In this document: piece by piece, positions 49,880 to 58,632 of the stretch
How the letters are laid out: every line of letters begins with the position of its first letter
How positions within the stretch are numbered: position 1 is the stretch's first letter
Assembly: GCA_026397965.1 (NCBI GenBank)
Contig: JAPLTU010000067.1
Location: 1 to 58,644, forward strand
Direction: 5' to 3'
DNA from: Verrucomicrobiota bacterium
GTDB taxonomy: Bacteria > Verrucomicrobiota > Verrucomicrobiia > Opitutales > UBA953
DNA: 58,644 nucleotides
Notes under the pieces: model-generated
What the model was told of the DNA's origin: nothing
Seen by the model: the letters and a program-made list of their open reading frames with translations, nothing else
The model's database searches: none
Program-made: the position numbers and the translations under genes

Positions 49880-50749
49880 CTAAGCAGAAATTCGAGTATC
49901 CATCATCCAGGCCCCTGGGCCCCAGGCTTTCTTCACGTCACCAAAGACGGGAATAGCGTCTAGACCCGCCGATACCAAGGCAAAGCAGGCACTTCCACTT
50001 CCGGTCAGGCGAAATTCGACCCCATGCATTTTGAGCAAGCTTTCAGACACCGTTGAAAGGGCTAGGTGCTTAGAAAAGACCGCTGGCTGTAAATCATTCC
50101 CTAAAACCGAGGGATCTCCCGACGGATGTTTCAGCCAAGCAGCGAGAAGGCTTTGGGCCTTATCGGCCGCCTGATAAGCCCCCGAATCTGCGAGCGCGGC
50201 ATAGGCCTCAGGCGTGGAAATGCCAAAGGGCGGCTTAATCACCCACACCCGATGATCGACCAAGGCTTGGCGAGCCGCTTCCGGTAAGAGCTCCAATCGT
50301 TCTCCCCTCCCCCGCATGATTGAGCTTTGGCCACGAATAAAATAGGGGCAATCCGAACCGACCAGCGCCGCAATCTCTTCTAACTTTGCAAAACCCAACG
50401 GGCTCGGGGCTGCCCGGTCCAGTAGGCGCAAGGTGGCCGCGGCATCGGAACTTCCCCCGCCCAAGCCGGCGCCGTGGGGAATTTTCTTCGTCAGATGAAA
50501 ACGTCCGAGGACACAATCGGGTCGATGCTGGCGGTAAGCCTGCACCGCTTTCATGACTAAGTTAGTTTCGTCTACCGGCAAAGAAGCGTCGTCGCAGGTC
50601 AAAGACAAGGGCTGCCCCACGTGCATGGCCAAGTGATCTGCGAGGGATAAACTAACGACGAGGCTGAGTAGTTCGTGAAAGCCGTCGGGCCGCTTCCCGG
50701 TGACGGCAAGCGAAAGATTTAATTTCGCGGGAGCAGCTTCGACCAGCAC
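49880..50749 (-). CDS. ispE: 4-diphosphocytidyl-2-C-methyl-D-erythritol kinase
   Basis: The protein has 289 residues, a GHMP kinase of the MEP pathway. Signs: APAKLNLSLAVTGKRPDGFHEL at the N-terminus (IspE hallmark 'APAKINL.L.V.G.R.DG.H'), the ATP-binding PHGAGLGGGSSDAAATLRLL, and the C-terminal LTGSGSACFALVS. It follows xerC with a short gap (51 bases) in the same direction. dxr and ispG, two other MEP enzymes, lie 1.5 and 5.8 kb away on the opposite strand. Confidence 0.94.
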   Translation of the reverse strand: MLVEAAPAKLNLSLAVTGKRPDGFHELLSLVVSLSLADHLAMHVGQPLSLTCDDASLPVDETNLVMKAVQAYRQHRPDCVLGRFHLTKKIPHGAGLGGGSSDAAATLRLLDRAAPSPLGFAKLEEIAALVGSDCPYFIRGQSSIMRGRGERLELLPEAARQALVDHRVWVIKPPFGISTPEAYAALADSGAYQAADKAQSLLAAWLKHPSGDPSVLGNDLQPAVFSKHLALSTVSESLLKMHGVEFRLTGSGSACFALVSAGLDAIPVFGDVKKAWGPGAWMMDTRISA

Positions 50750-50800
50750 TTGCCTAAATTAGTCGGCTCCGCCCTTGAGGCGAGGTCAATCCGTCCCCTC

Positions 50801-51742
50801 TCAAGGTCGCGGATGGGCCTTACGATGGACTTCGCGCAAACGGGAAACCGTGAGGTGCGTGTAAATCTGCGTCGTCGAAAGCGAGGCGTGGCCAAGTTGT
50901 TCCTGCACCAGCCGAAGATCGGCGCCATTTGAAAGCAGGTGCGTGGCGCAGGCATGACGCAACTTATGCGGCGTGAGGTCGGCCGGCAGCCCCGCCAAAG
51001 CCAACTTCTTCTTTAACATGAGCTGAACGGCGCGCGGATGCAGCGGCCCGCCGCGGGCGGCCAATAAAAGCGGAGCGCCACGGACCACCGTATTGCGTAA
51101 GGACAGGTAAGCCTGGACGGCTTGCACTGCCGTATCTCCGACCGGAATCACCCGCTCCTTGGAGCCCTTGCCGAGGACGCGCACCAAACCCGTACCGAGT
51201 TCGAGGTCTCCTCCTTTTAGCCCGCAAAGTTCTGACACCCGCAGCCCTCCGCCATAAAGCAGTTCCAAAATCGCCTGATTGCGGGCCGTCGTTTCCGCGG
51301 TCTCTTTTTCCGAAGCTTCCGGAGCCTCCATCAAAGCATCGGTTTGAATTTCGGTCAGGAACTTTGGTAAAGATCGTGGGAGTTTAGGCAGGACCAAACC
51401 GGCAGCGGGCGTAGAATTTATGCCACCGCGCTCGCGCAAGTCGGCAAGGAACGCCCGTAAAGCCGAGACTTGGTTATGGACCGAACGACGGTCATGGGTC
51501 GATTGGCGCTCGATGACGAAATCGCGCAGATTGCGTGCCGATAATTTAGCCCAATCCCCCTCCCACCCGCCGTTAGATTTCATCCAAAGGGCAAAACCTT
51601 TCAAAGAGCGGCCGTAGGTCAGACAGGTACGCGGCGCCAGACGCTTGCCCGCCAACTGACGCGTCAAGTAATCTGAGACTTCCTTCGAACCCGGCCAATC
51701 CGTCGCTCCCCCGTCAGCCTGCTGAACGGGGCGTCGCTTCAC
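50801..51742 (-). CDS. xerC: Site-specific tyrosine recombinase, XerC-type
   Basis: I take the GTG at 51742 as start: it overlaps the queF stop (GTGA), while the only upstream ATG (51823) lies well inside queF. This gives 313 residues, typical for XerC. The SAM-like domain (APRTCLTYGRSLKGF) is followed by Arg in GGLRVSELCGL, Lys in GKGSKERVIPVG, HKLRHACATHLL, LGHASL and the nucleophile Tyr in TTQIYTHLTV. 'RHACATHLLSNGADLRLVQEQLGHASLSTTQIYTH' fits XerC better than XerD. With the XerD-type gene at 29036 it would form the XerCD pair acting at dif. It is followed by ispE. Confidence 0.88.
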   Translation of the reverse strand: MKRRPVQQADGGATDWPGSKEVSDYLTRQLAGKRLAPRTCLTYGRSLKGFALWMKSNGGWEGDWAKLSARNLRDFVIERQSTHDRRSVHNQVSALRAFLADLRERGGINSTPAAGLVLPKLPRSLPKFLTEIQTDALMEAPEASEKETAETTARNQAILELLYGGGLRVSELCGLKGGDLELGTGLVRVLGKGSKERVIPVGDTAVQAVQAYLSLRNTVVRGAPLLLAARGGPLHPRAVQLMLKKKLALAGLPADLTPHKLRHACATHLLSNGADLRLVQEQLGHASLSTTQIYTHLTVSRLREVHRKAHPRP

Positions 51743-52149
51743 TGGGGCTTTTTGCCGTGTTCGGCTTTCACCGTGATGCCGATACCGCCGCGCACGCCAA
51801 AGGCGCCCGTGACTTCGCACCAAACGGGATCAAGTACGGCCACAAGGTCGTCGAGGATCTTGTTCGAAAGGTGCTCATGGAACATACCCTGCTGGCGATA
51901 ACTCCAAAAATACAGTTTCAAGGATTTGGATTCGACGATCCGCGGACCTGGAATGTAGCGGATGGTGATCTTGGCGAAATCGGGCTGGCCAGTCGCCGGG
52001 CAGAGGCAGGTAAACTCTTCGGTCGACAATTCGATGATGTAATTCCGACCCGCATGGCGGTTTGGAAAGGTCTCCAGCGTCTGCTGGGGTTTGTTCTGGG
52101 TGTTCCCGAGATGGGAAAGTCCTTGAAGGTCTTGGGGCTGCGTTGCCAT
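51739..52149 (-). CDS. queF: NADPH-dependent 7-cyano-7-deazaguanine reductase
   Basis: The protein has 136 residues, a single-domain QueF (T-fold). It reduces preQ0 to preQ1 in queuosine synthesis. The catalytic cysteine lies in TEEFTCLCPATGQPDFA, and the NADPH/substrate motif is ESKSLKLYFWSYRQQGMFHEHL, the QueF signature E(S/L)KS.K.Y...YR......E. It overlaps xerC by 4 bases and is the first gene of a leftward run queF-xerC-ispE. Confidence 0.94.
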   Translation of the reverse strand: MATQPQDLQGLSHLGNTQNKPQQTLETFPNRHAGRNYIIELSTEEFTCLCPATGQPDFAKITIRYIPGPRIVESKSLKLYFWSYRQQGMFHEHLSNKILDDLVAVLDPVWCEVTGAFGVRGGIGITVKAEHGKKPQ

Positions 52150-52271
52150 GCAAATAGGGAAGCAAACCTACGCCAAGACACAAGCGGAGAACGCCATTCA
52201 TTCTTAAACTAAGCGGAAACCTGCTTGCCTCAGAGCAGGCGTGCGGTTGCCTCAAATAGACCCACTTGCGC

Positions 52272-53441
52272 ATGGAAGCTAGGCCACTAACCATCCTCGG
52301 GGCCACCGGCTCCATCGGCACGACTACGCTCAACGTTGTCCGGGCTCACCCGCACCATTTACGCATTGCTGGATTAGCAGCCCACGCTCGCTGGCGTGAA
52401 CTGCTCGGGCCGGTGCATGAATTTGGCGTCAAGACCATTGCCCTCAACGACCCCAAGGCTGCGGCCGAAGCCCGAGCCTCGGGCGAATTTCCCGCCGGCA
52501 CGCGCATCCTCGAAGGCAACGAGGGTCTGATTGAAATCGCCTGCCTGCAAGAGGTGGCCACGGTTGTCTCCGCCGTCGTCGGCACCGCCGGCCTCGCCCC
52601 CACGCTCGCTGCCCTCGCCGCCCGCAAAGATGTCGCCTTGGCCAGCAAAGAACTTTTGGTCCTCGCCGGCAAATTCGTCACCGAAGCCGCGCGGCTTTCC
52701 GGAGCGCGCCTGCTTCCGGTCGATAGTGAACATAATGCAATCCACCAATTGCTCCGCGATAAGCCGCGGGCCGAAATCGAACGCCTGGTCTTGACGGCTT
52801 CGGGCGGCGCTTTTCGCGACACGCCGATCGAGCAGTTGCAAGATGTCACGCTCGAGCAAGCACTCCGGCATCCCAACTGGTCGATGGGCCCCAAGGTCAC
52901 GATTGATTCTGCGACGATGGCGAACAAGGGCCTCGAGCTTATCGAAGCCCGCTGGCTTTTCGACCTACCAGCGGAAAGGATCGATATCGTAATCCACCCG
53001 CAAAGTATCATCCATTCGATGATCACGCTGACCGATGGCAGCATGCAGGCCTTGCTTTCACCGCCCTCGATGGCCTACCCGATTCAGGATTGTCTGCTTT
53101 ACCCCCAACGCTTGCCCTGCCCCGCCCCCCGCCTCGACCTCACCCAAGCGCTGACCCTGACGATGGTGCCACCCGCGCCCGCCCGCTACCCTTGTCTGGG
53201 CTTGGCGCGCCAGGCCGCCACCCAAGGGGGGACGGCGCCGGCCATCTTTAATGCGGCCAATGAAATCGCAGTTGCAGCCTTCATTGCCGGCAAAATACGT
53301 TTCACGGGTATCGCCGAATTAGTTGGGCAAACCCTCGCCGCCTGCCCCAGCCGGGAGCCAAATTCGCTGGCGGACGTCCTCGCGGCTGATGCCGAGGCTC
53401 GCGTCATGGCGTCAAGGCTCGCCCTTAAGCTCTCCCACTGA
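52272..53441 (+). CDS. dxr: 1-deoxy-D-xylulose 5-phosphate reductoisomerase
   Basis: The protein has 389 residues from ATG 52272; a TTG 6 bases upstream is also in frame. It is the MEP enzyme after DXS. Motifs: NADPH-binding LGATGSIGTTTLNVV, ALASKELLVLAG, LPVDSEHNAIHQLL (acidic metal ligands), ASGGAFRD, HPNWSMGPKVTIDSATMANKGLELIEARWLF, and IHPQSIIHSMI with the catalytic region. rseP starts 23 bases after its stop, a pairing common in many bacteria. Confidence 0.96.
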   Translation: MEARPLTILGATGSIGTTTLNVVRAHPHHLRIAGLAAHARWRELLGPVHEFGVKTIALNDPKAAAEARASGEFPAGTRILEGNEGLIEIACLQEVATVVSAVVGTAGLAPTLAALAARKDVALASKELLVLAGKFVTEAARLSGARLLPVDSEHNAIHQLLRDKPRAEIERLVLTASGGAFRDTPIEQLQDVTLEQALRHPNWSMGPKVTIDSATMANKGLELIEARWLFDLPAERIDIVIHPQSIIHSMITLTDGSMQALLSPPSMAYPIQDCLLYPQRLPCPAPRLDLTQALTLTMVPPAPARYPCLGLARQAATQGGTAPAIFNAANEIAVAAFIAGKIRFTGIAELVGQTLAACPSREPNSLADVLAADAEARVMASRLALKLSH

Positions 53442-53464
53442 AATAACCCCCTTCTCCCTCTTTT

Positions 53465-55300
53465 ATGGATAACTTCTCTTTCAGCGACCTGTTGGGCTCA
53501 ATCTGGGGCATCGCCCTCGTCGCCATCTTTTTCGGTGGCTCGATTTTCGTCCACGAACTCGGCCACTTCCTCGCCGCCCGCAAGCGCGGGCTGAAGATCG
53601 AACGTTTCTCCATCGGCTTTGGCCCGCGCCTCTTCGGCTGGACGGGAAAAGACGGGGTTGATTATCGCGTTTCGATTATACCCCTTGGCGGCTATGTCGC
53701 CCTGCCTCAGCTCGCTGAGATGGAGGGCATTGAAGGCGAAAGTAAAGAAGACGCCGAGGCGTTGCCCAAAATTTCTTATACGGACAAGATGATCGTGTCC
53801 GTCATGGGTGCAGTCTTTAACGTTATTTTTGCGTTCATCTTAGCATGCATCCTTTGGGTGACCGGTATGCCCGTCCCCGAAGGCAGCGGGAGCACGACCA
53901 TCGGTTACGTTCCGGAACAAATCATCACCAGCGCCGGCCACCTTTCCGAACTGGGCCTCGGCCAAACCGTCCCCGGCCCAGGCTATGCCGCCGGCCTTCG
54001 CTCGGGAGATAAGATCATCTCCGTGGACGATAATGCGGTTTCGACTTTCACGCAGATTGGGGAAGCCGTCATGCTCGGCAACCGGAAGGACTCGCAAGGT
54101 AACCCCACGGCGACCTTTGTCGTCGAGCGCAACGGAGAGAGAAAAGAGTTTGTCGTGCAACCAGCCCGGATCGAAGTGAACAGCCATACCGGCGATCGTA
54201 TCCGGAGTGCCGGCATCCAACCCCGCACTTCCGTAATCATTGACCGGCCGATCCCGGGGTCGCCGGCGGAAAAAGCCGGTCTCCGCCAGGGCGATGAAGT
54301 GCTTTCCGTGGATGACCTCCCCGTCAATAATACCACTGAATTCAGGGAGCTGCTTCGCCTGAAAGGCGCGGTCCCCCGGCAGCTGCTCATCGAACGCGAA
54401 GGCGGAGTCCGCGAACGGCTTTCAATCACCCCGTGGGTCGGTACGACCGTTAATCCGGTCAGCGTCATTTCTTATGGCGATGAGAAACGTCGTCACTCCT
54501 TGATCATCTTACCCGTCACCCGCGACCTGCTCACCAAGGACGCTACCGCTAAACGCGATCAGTTGATGGTCCTCGGCATCTCACCAGAAGACAGCACCTT
54601 ATCCGACGCTCTCCGCATCGGCACCCTCATCGATAAAGTCGATGGCAAAGAATTGACGGTGGTCCGCTCTTTGGAGGACCTCGACAAAGCCGGAGCCGGC
54701 CCTCAGCGCGACCTCACGCTCTATTGGAAGCGTTCCAATGGAGAAGCGGGCAACATTCCTTTGAAGAATGCGGAGGTTCATCGGGGCAAGCCCGTCGAGC
54801 ACGCCCAGATCGGAGCCTACTTCCTCAGCGTTCCCGAACTGGCTTACCGCAACCCTTGGGAAACCTGCGCCGGTATCGTCAAATCGACCTTCACCACCTT
54901 AGGCCGACTCTTCGACCGCGGCTCGGACATCCAAGTCAAGCAACTCGCTTCCGTGATTTCGATCACGAAGACTTATTATAATCTTTCCGAAAATATCCGT
55001 CGCGTTCTCTGGTTCACGGTCCTGATCAACTTGAACCTCGCCGTCTTGAATCTGTTGCCGATTCCCGTCCTCGATGGCGGCCACATGCTCATCGCGACGA
55101 TTCAGCGCTTCACGAAGGGCGTCCTGAACAATCATGCCGTGGTCATCTTGCAGTATACGTTCATGGCCCTGCTGCTGAGCCTGATGGCTTACATCATCTT
55201 GCATGACGTACGTCGTTGTTCCGGGGATAGCGAATTGCAATTGCGCCAACAACTTCTTGATCGGCACGTGTATAAGCCGGCCGAGTTTTCGAAAAAGTAA
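53465..55300 (+). CDS. rseP: RseP-like site-2 zinc protease with three PDZ-like domains
   Basis: The protein has 611 residues, longer than the usual 450. The zinc motif H30-E31-L-G-H34 lies in the first transmembrane helix (FGGSIFVHELGHFLAARKRGLKIERFSIGFG), and the third ligand region is NLLPIPVLDGGHMLI near residue 535. Between them are three PDZ-like segments: PGYAAGLRSGDKIISVDDNAV, PGSPAEKAGLRQGDEVLSVDDLPVN and a weaker third IGTLIDKVDGKELTVVRSLEDL. Such proteases cut anti-sigma factors or signal peptides in the membrane. rseP follows dxr. No rseA/rpoE is near. Confidence 0.93.
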   Translation: MDNFSFSDLLGSIWGIALVAIFFGGSIFVHELGHFLAARKRGLKIERFSIGFGPRLFGWTGKDGVDYRVSIIPLGGYVALPQLAEMEGIEGESKEDAEALPKISYTDKMIVSVMGAVFNVIFAFILACILWVTGMPVPEGSGSTTIGYVPEQIITSAGHLSELGLGQTVPGPGYAAGLRSGDKIISVDDNAVSTFTQIGEAVMLGNRKDSQGNPTATFVVERNGERKEFVVQPARIEVNSHTGDRIRSAGIQPRTSVIIDRPIPGSPAEKAGLRQGDEVLSVDDLPVNNTTEFRELLRLKGAVPRQLLIEREGGVRERLSITPWVGTTVNPVSVISYGDEKRRHSLIILPVTRDLLTKDATAKRDQLMVLGISPEDSTLSDALRIGTLIDKVDGKELTVVRSLEDLDKAGAGPQRDLTLYWKRSNGEAGNIPLKNAEVHRGKPVEHAQIGAYFLSVPELAYRNPWETCAGIVKSTFTTLGRLFDRGSDIQVKQLASVISITKTYYNLSENIRRVLWFTVLINLNLAVLNLLPIPVLDGGHMLIATIQRFTKGVLNNHAVVILQYTFMALLLSLMAYIILHDVRRCSGDSELQLRQQLLDRHVYKPAEFSKK

Positions 55301-55426
55301 GCCCATCCGTGGGCATCGGCTAGCCTGTTGACCCTCGAACGCAGGGCTTTGCCTTGGGGTGCTCCTAAGCATTCCCTTTCGGCTCGTCCCAAGGAACTAA
55401 TCGGCTAAAACCGGGGTCATACCCCC

Positions 55427-56458
55427 ATGGAAAAGCCCCTCCCCGAAAACTCCCGCCGTCAGTTCCTCGGTAGCCTCGGTGCCGCCTTCGCCGCTCTGGC
55501 GATTCCGGCCTCCCTCGGCGCCGCCCAAGCTGCGGCCGACGCCGCGGGCAACCCAATCTCGAAAAAGACGGTTACGAATCCGTACGTCTATAAGTTCGCG
55601 ATCGGCAAGTTCGAGGCCTGGTCCATCAGCGATGGCTACGGCACCTTCACCAAAGGCGTGACCAAGAAGATGTGGCCGCCAGACGAACGCGCCGAGATGA
55701 CCAAGGCCCTCGTCGCCGTCGGCGAACGTCCCGACGACATGACGCTTTACATTAATATCCTGCTCCTACGTAAGGATAAGGAAGTGATCCTCGTCGACGC
55801 CGGTTTCGGCCCCCACAAGAACCAGAACTGGGGCTGGCTCGCGGACGCGATGGACACCATCGGCATCGAGTTCAAAGACGTGACCCACGCCTTGCTCAGC
55901 CACTCGCACATCGACCACATCGGCGGCCTCGCCAGCGGCGGAAAAATCCTCTTCCCCAACGCGGCTGTCCACGTGCTCAAGGAGGAAGTCGACTTCTGGC
56001 GCGGCAAGGAACCGGATTTCTCTAAGTCACACCGCACCGACGACATTAAGCAGATGATCAAGAATGTCCGCGGCTCCTTCGACACGCTTCAGCCGAACCT
56101 GGTCATCCATAAAGACGGCAATCAGATCCTCGACGGCGCGATCACGATCATCGCCGCCCCGGGCCATACCGACGGACATGCGATCTTCCGCATCAAGTCC
56201 GAGAACGAATCCCTCCTTCACGTCTCGGACCTCGCCCACAATCACGTGCTGATGCTCGAAAACCCCAACTGGTTCATCGACTTCGACCACAATCCAGAGG
56301 TAGCCATCGCAACCCGGAAGAAGGTCTTCGCCGAGATAGCGGTCACCAAGGAACGCGCCTACGGCTTCCACCTCCCCTGGCCTGGCCTGGGTGTGGTGAT
56401 TCCCAACGGCCGCAAGGGCTACCAGTGGATTCCAGCGTCCCATCGCTGGGATTTCTGA
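55427..56458 (+). CDS. Tat-exported metallo-beta-lactamase-fold hydrolase
   Basis: The protein has 343 residues. The N-terminus has a twin-arginine signal (SRRQFLGSL at 9-17, then AAFAALAIPASLGAAQA), so it is probably folded in the cytoplasm with metal and exported. The zinc motif HSHIDH is at 159-164. GFGPHKNQNW, FPNAAVHVLKEEVDFW, APGHTDGHAIF and VSDLAHN are MBL features as in lactonase/methyl-parathion-hydrolase-like enzymes. The substrate is unknown. It lies between rseP and ispG, transcribed in the same direction. Confidence 0.88.
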   Translation: MEKPLPENSRRQFLGSLGAAFAALAIPASLGAAQAAADAAGNPISKKTVTNPYVYKFAIGKFEAWSISDGYGTFTKGVTKKMWPPDERAEMTKALVAVGERPDDMTLYINILLLRKDKEVILVDAGFGPHKNQNWGWLADAMDTIGIEFKDVTHALLSHSHIDHIGGLASGGKILFPNAAVHVLKEEVDFWRGKEPDFSKSHRTDDIKQMIKNVRGSFDTLQPNLVIHKDGNQILDGAITIIAAPGHTDGHAIFRIKSENESLLHVSDLAHNHVLMLENPNWFIDFDHNPEVAIATRKKVFAEIAVTKERAYGFHLPWPGLGVVIPNGRKGYQWIPASHRWDF

Positions 56459-56499
56459 CGCTCGTTGACGGCTGAGGGCAAAGGGGTTGAGATAACCCT

Positions 56500-58512
56500 A
56501 TGTCCTCGGACTATTGTTCCTCCCGCCACCGCACGATCCGCCGCCTTACCCGCGTCGTGAACGTAGGCGGCGTAGCTGTGGGGGGTCTGAATCCGATTCG
56601 CCTGCAGTCGATGACGACCTCCGACACGGAGGACGTCGCGGCGACGCTCGCCCAAGCGATTCGCCTCGCCGAAGCGGGCTGCGAGATCATCCGCATCACG
56701 GCCCCGAACAAGGCCGCAGCCATCGCGCTGAAGGACATCCACCAGCAGTTCCGTGCCGCGGGCTTCAATCAGCCGCTGGTCGCCGACATCCATTTCCTCC
56801 CGGTCGCCGCGATGGAAGCGGTCGAACACGTGGAGAAGGTCCGCGTCAACCCGGGCAACTACGCCGACAAGAAGAAGTTCGCGGTACTGGAATACACCGA
56901 CAAAGCTTACGCCGAGGAACTGGAGCGCCTGCACGAGGCCTTCACGCCGCTGGTGCTCCGCGCTAAGGCCCTCGGCCGCTGCCTGCGCATCGGCACCAAC
57001 CATGGCTCGCTCTCTGACCGCATCATGAACCGCTTCGGTGATTCGCCGAACGGGATGGTGGAGTCCGCGTTAGAATTCATCCGCATCGCGGAATCCCATG
57101 GTTTCAAGGACATGATCCTTTCCCTGAAGTCCTCAAATCCGAAGGTGATGGTCGAGGCCTACCGCCTGGCGGCCGCCCGCATGACAGAACTCGGCATGGA
57201 CTACCCGCTGCACCTCGGCGTGACCGAGGCCGGCGAAGGCGAAGACGCCCGCATCAAGTCCGCCATCGGCATCGGCTCACTGCTCGCCGACGGCTTGGGC
57301 GATACGATTCGCGTCTCGCTGACGGAAGACCCTTGGCACGAAATCCCGGTCTGCAAAGAAATCGTCCGCCGAGCCGAAGGCTTCGCCGCGCTCGGCGCCG
57401 CTTCGTCAGTCAAGCTGCCCACCGACCCGGCCGACCCGTTCTCGTTCGCCCGTCGCGAGACCGAGCTCATCGAACTTTCGTCGAAGTGTCTTGCCGGTTC
57501 TGGCGAAGTTCCACGCGTGATCGTCCGGAGCATCGCCGGCCTCGCTGACTGGCAGGCCGCGGCAAAGGAACTACTAGACGCCCATGCCGCCCAGCGCGAA
57601 GTCCGTGCCGAAGGCCTGCTCCTGCGCCTGGATGATACCGCCCATGCCGCCGGTCTGCGCTCGCTGCGCAAGGCCCTTGGACAGGCCGTGCCAGCACTCT
57701 GGATTGAGACGAGTCTTTCCCCGGCTGAATTCCCATTTGACGGCTCCGGCAGCCGCCTGGTGGTCGTCAAAGCCTTCGCCGCCGGCGATGCCGCCGCCGT
57801 CAAAGCCTGGGGCGAAGCCGTGGCCAAGCACGACGCCATCCTCGCCGCCGACCTTGATGGCCCGACGCTCGCTGCGCTCGCCAAGGATCTCGCCGCCATT
57901 CCCTCCGGTCGACTTATCCTCACGTCCTCTCAACCCCAAGATGGCCTGCATGCGACAGGCACCTATCGCGAAATCGCCCGCTGCGCGACCACCGCCAAAA
58001 TCAAGGCACCGCTTTGGATTCGTGCGACCGTCGCCAATGCCGTGCGCTTGGATGCCGGCTTCCAGTCCCGCCTCATCGAGGCCTCGATCCTCGCCGGCGG
58101 CCTACTCGTCGACGGCTACGGGGATTTCCTCTCGTGCGAGACGCCGACCTCTTCGGCCAAATCGCTTACGCTGGCTTACGATATTCTGCAAGGCGCGCGT
58201 ATGCGCCAGACTAAGACCGAATATGTCGCCTGCCCGAGCTGCGGCCGCACCCTCTTCGACATTCAGTCGACGACCCTGAAAATCAAGGAACGCACCGGTC
58301 ACCTCAAGTCCGTCACCATCGCCGTCATGGGCTGCATCGTGACCGGCCCTGGCGAGATGGCTGACGCCGACTTCGGCTACGTCGGCGGCGCCCCCGGCAA
58401 GATCAACCTCTACGTCGGCAAGACGCCGATCAAGTTCAACGTCCCCCAGGAAGAAGCCGTCGAACGCCTCGTCGACCTCATCAAGGAAAAGGGCCGCTGG
58501 GTCGAAGCGTAA
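56500..58512 (+). CDS. ispG: 4-hydroxy-3-methylbut-2-enyl diphosphate synthase, long form
   Basis: The protein has 670 residues, whereas E. coli IspG has 372. The N-terminal TIM barrel (VNVGGVAVGGLNPIRLQSMTTSDTEDV...GCEIIRIT and VADIHFLP) is followed by a roughly 250-residue inserted domain (about 300-560) as in plant, Chlamydia and other PVC IspG. The C-terminal Fe-S domain has CPSCGRTLFDIQ and GCIVTGPGEMADADFGYVGG, with all three cluster cysteines present. It catalyses the penultimate step of MEP isoprenoid synthesis. It is the last gene of the window; hairpin repeats follow. Confidence 0.94.
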   Translation: MSSDYCSSRHRTIRRLTRVVNVGGVAVGGLNPIRLQSMTTSDTEDVAATLAQAIRLAEAGCEIIRITAPNKAAAIALKDIHQQFRAAGFNQPLVADIHFLPVAAMEAVEHVEKVRVNPGNYADKKKFAVLEYTDKAYAEELERLHEAFTPLVLRAKALGRCLRIGTNHGSLSDRIMNRFGDSPNGMVESALEFIRIAESHGFKDMILSLKSSNPKVMVEAYRLAAARMTELGMDYPLHLGVTEAGEGEDARIKSAIGIGSLLADGLGDTIRVSLTEDPWHEIPVCKEIVRRAEGFAALGAASSVKLPTDPADPFSFARRETELIELSSKCLAGSGEVPRVIVRSIAGLADWQAAAKELLDAHAAQREVRAEGLLLRLDDTAHAAGLRSLRKALGQAVPALWIETSLSPAEFPFDGSGSRLVVVKAFAAGDAAAVKAWGEAVAKHDAILAADLDGPTLAALAKDLAAIPSGRLILTSSQPQDGLHATGTYREIARCATTAKIKAPLWIRATVANAVRLDAGFQSRLIEASILAGGLLVDGYGDFLSCETPTSSAKSLTLAYDILQGARMRQTKTEYVACPSCGRTLFDIQSTTLKIKERTGHLKSVTIAVMGCIVTGPGEMADADFGYVGGAPGKINLYVGKTPIKFNVPQEEAVERLVDLIKEKGRWVEA

Positions 58513-58515
58513 CCT

Positions 58516-58541
58516 GGTAGGGTCAGCACTGCGTGCTGACC
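58516..58541 (+). repeat. GGTAG-headed hairpin unit 5
   Basis: 26 bases: GGTAG, arm GGTCAGCAC, loop TGC, arm GTGCTGACC. A perfect 9-bp stem, 4 bases after the ispG stop codon. Confidence 0.8.
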
Positions 58542-58569
58542 TAGTCTGCCTCGCATCCGCCGTCATCAG

Positions 58570-58595
58570 GGTAGGGACAGCACCACGTGCTGTCC
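58570..58595 (+). repeat. GGTAG-headed hairpin unit 6
   Basis: 26 bases: GGTAG, arm GGACAGCAC, loop CAC, arm GTGCTGTCC. A perfect 9-bp stem. Confidence 0.8.
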
Positions 58596-58606
58596 TCTCT
58601 GCCTTG

Positions 58607-58632
58607 GGTAGGGCGGGCTCTCCGAGCCCGCC
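58607..58632 (+). repeat. GGTAG-headed hairpin unit 7
   Basis: 26 bases: GGTAG, arm GGCGGGCTC, loop TCC, arm GAGCCCGCC. A perfect 9-bp stem. The window ends 12 bases later, so more copies may follow. Confidence 0.8.

Noticed and set aside
55302-55318. GCCCATCCGTGGGC hairpin after rseP as a terminator.
   Set aside because: A 5-bp stem with no T-run is too weak to call.
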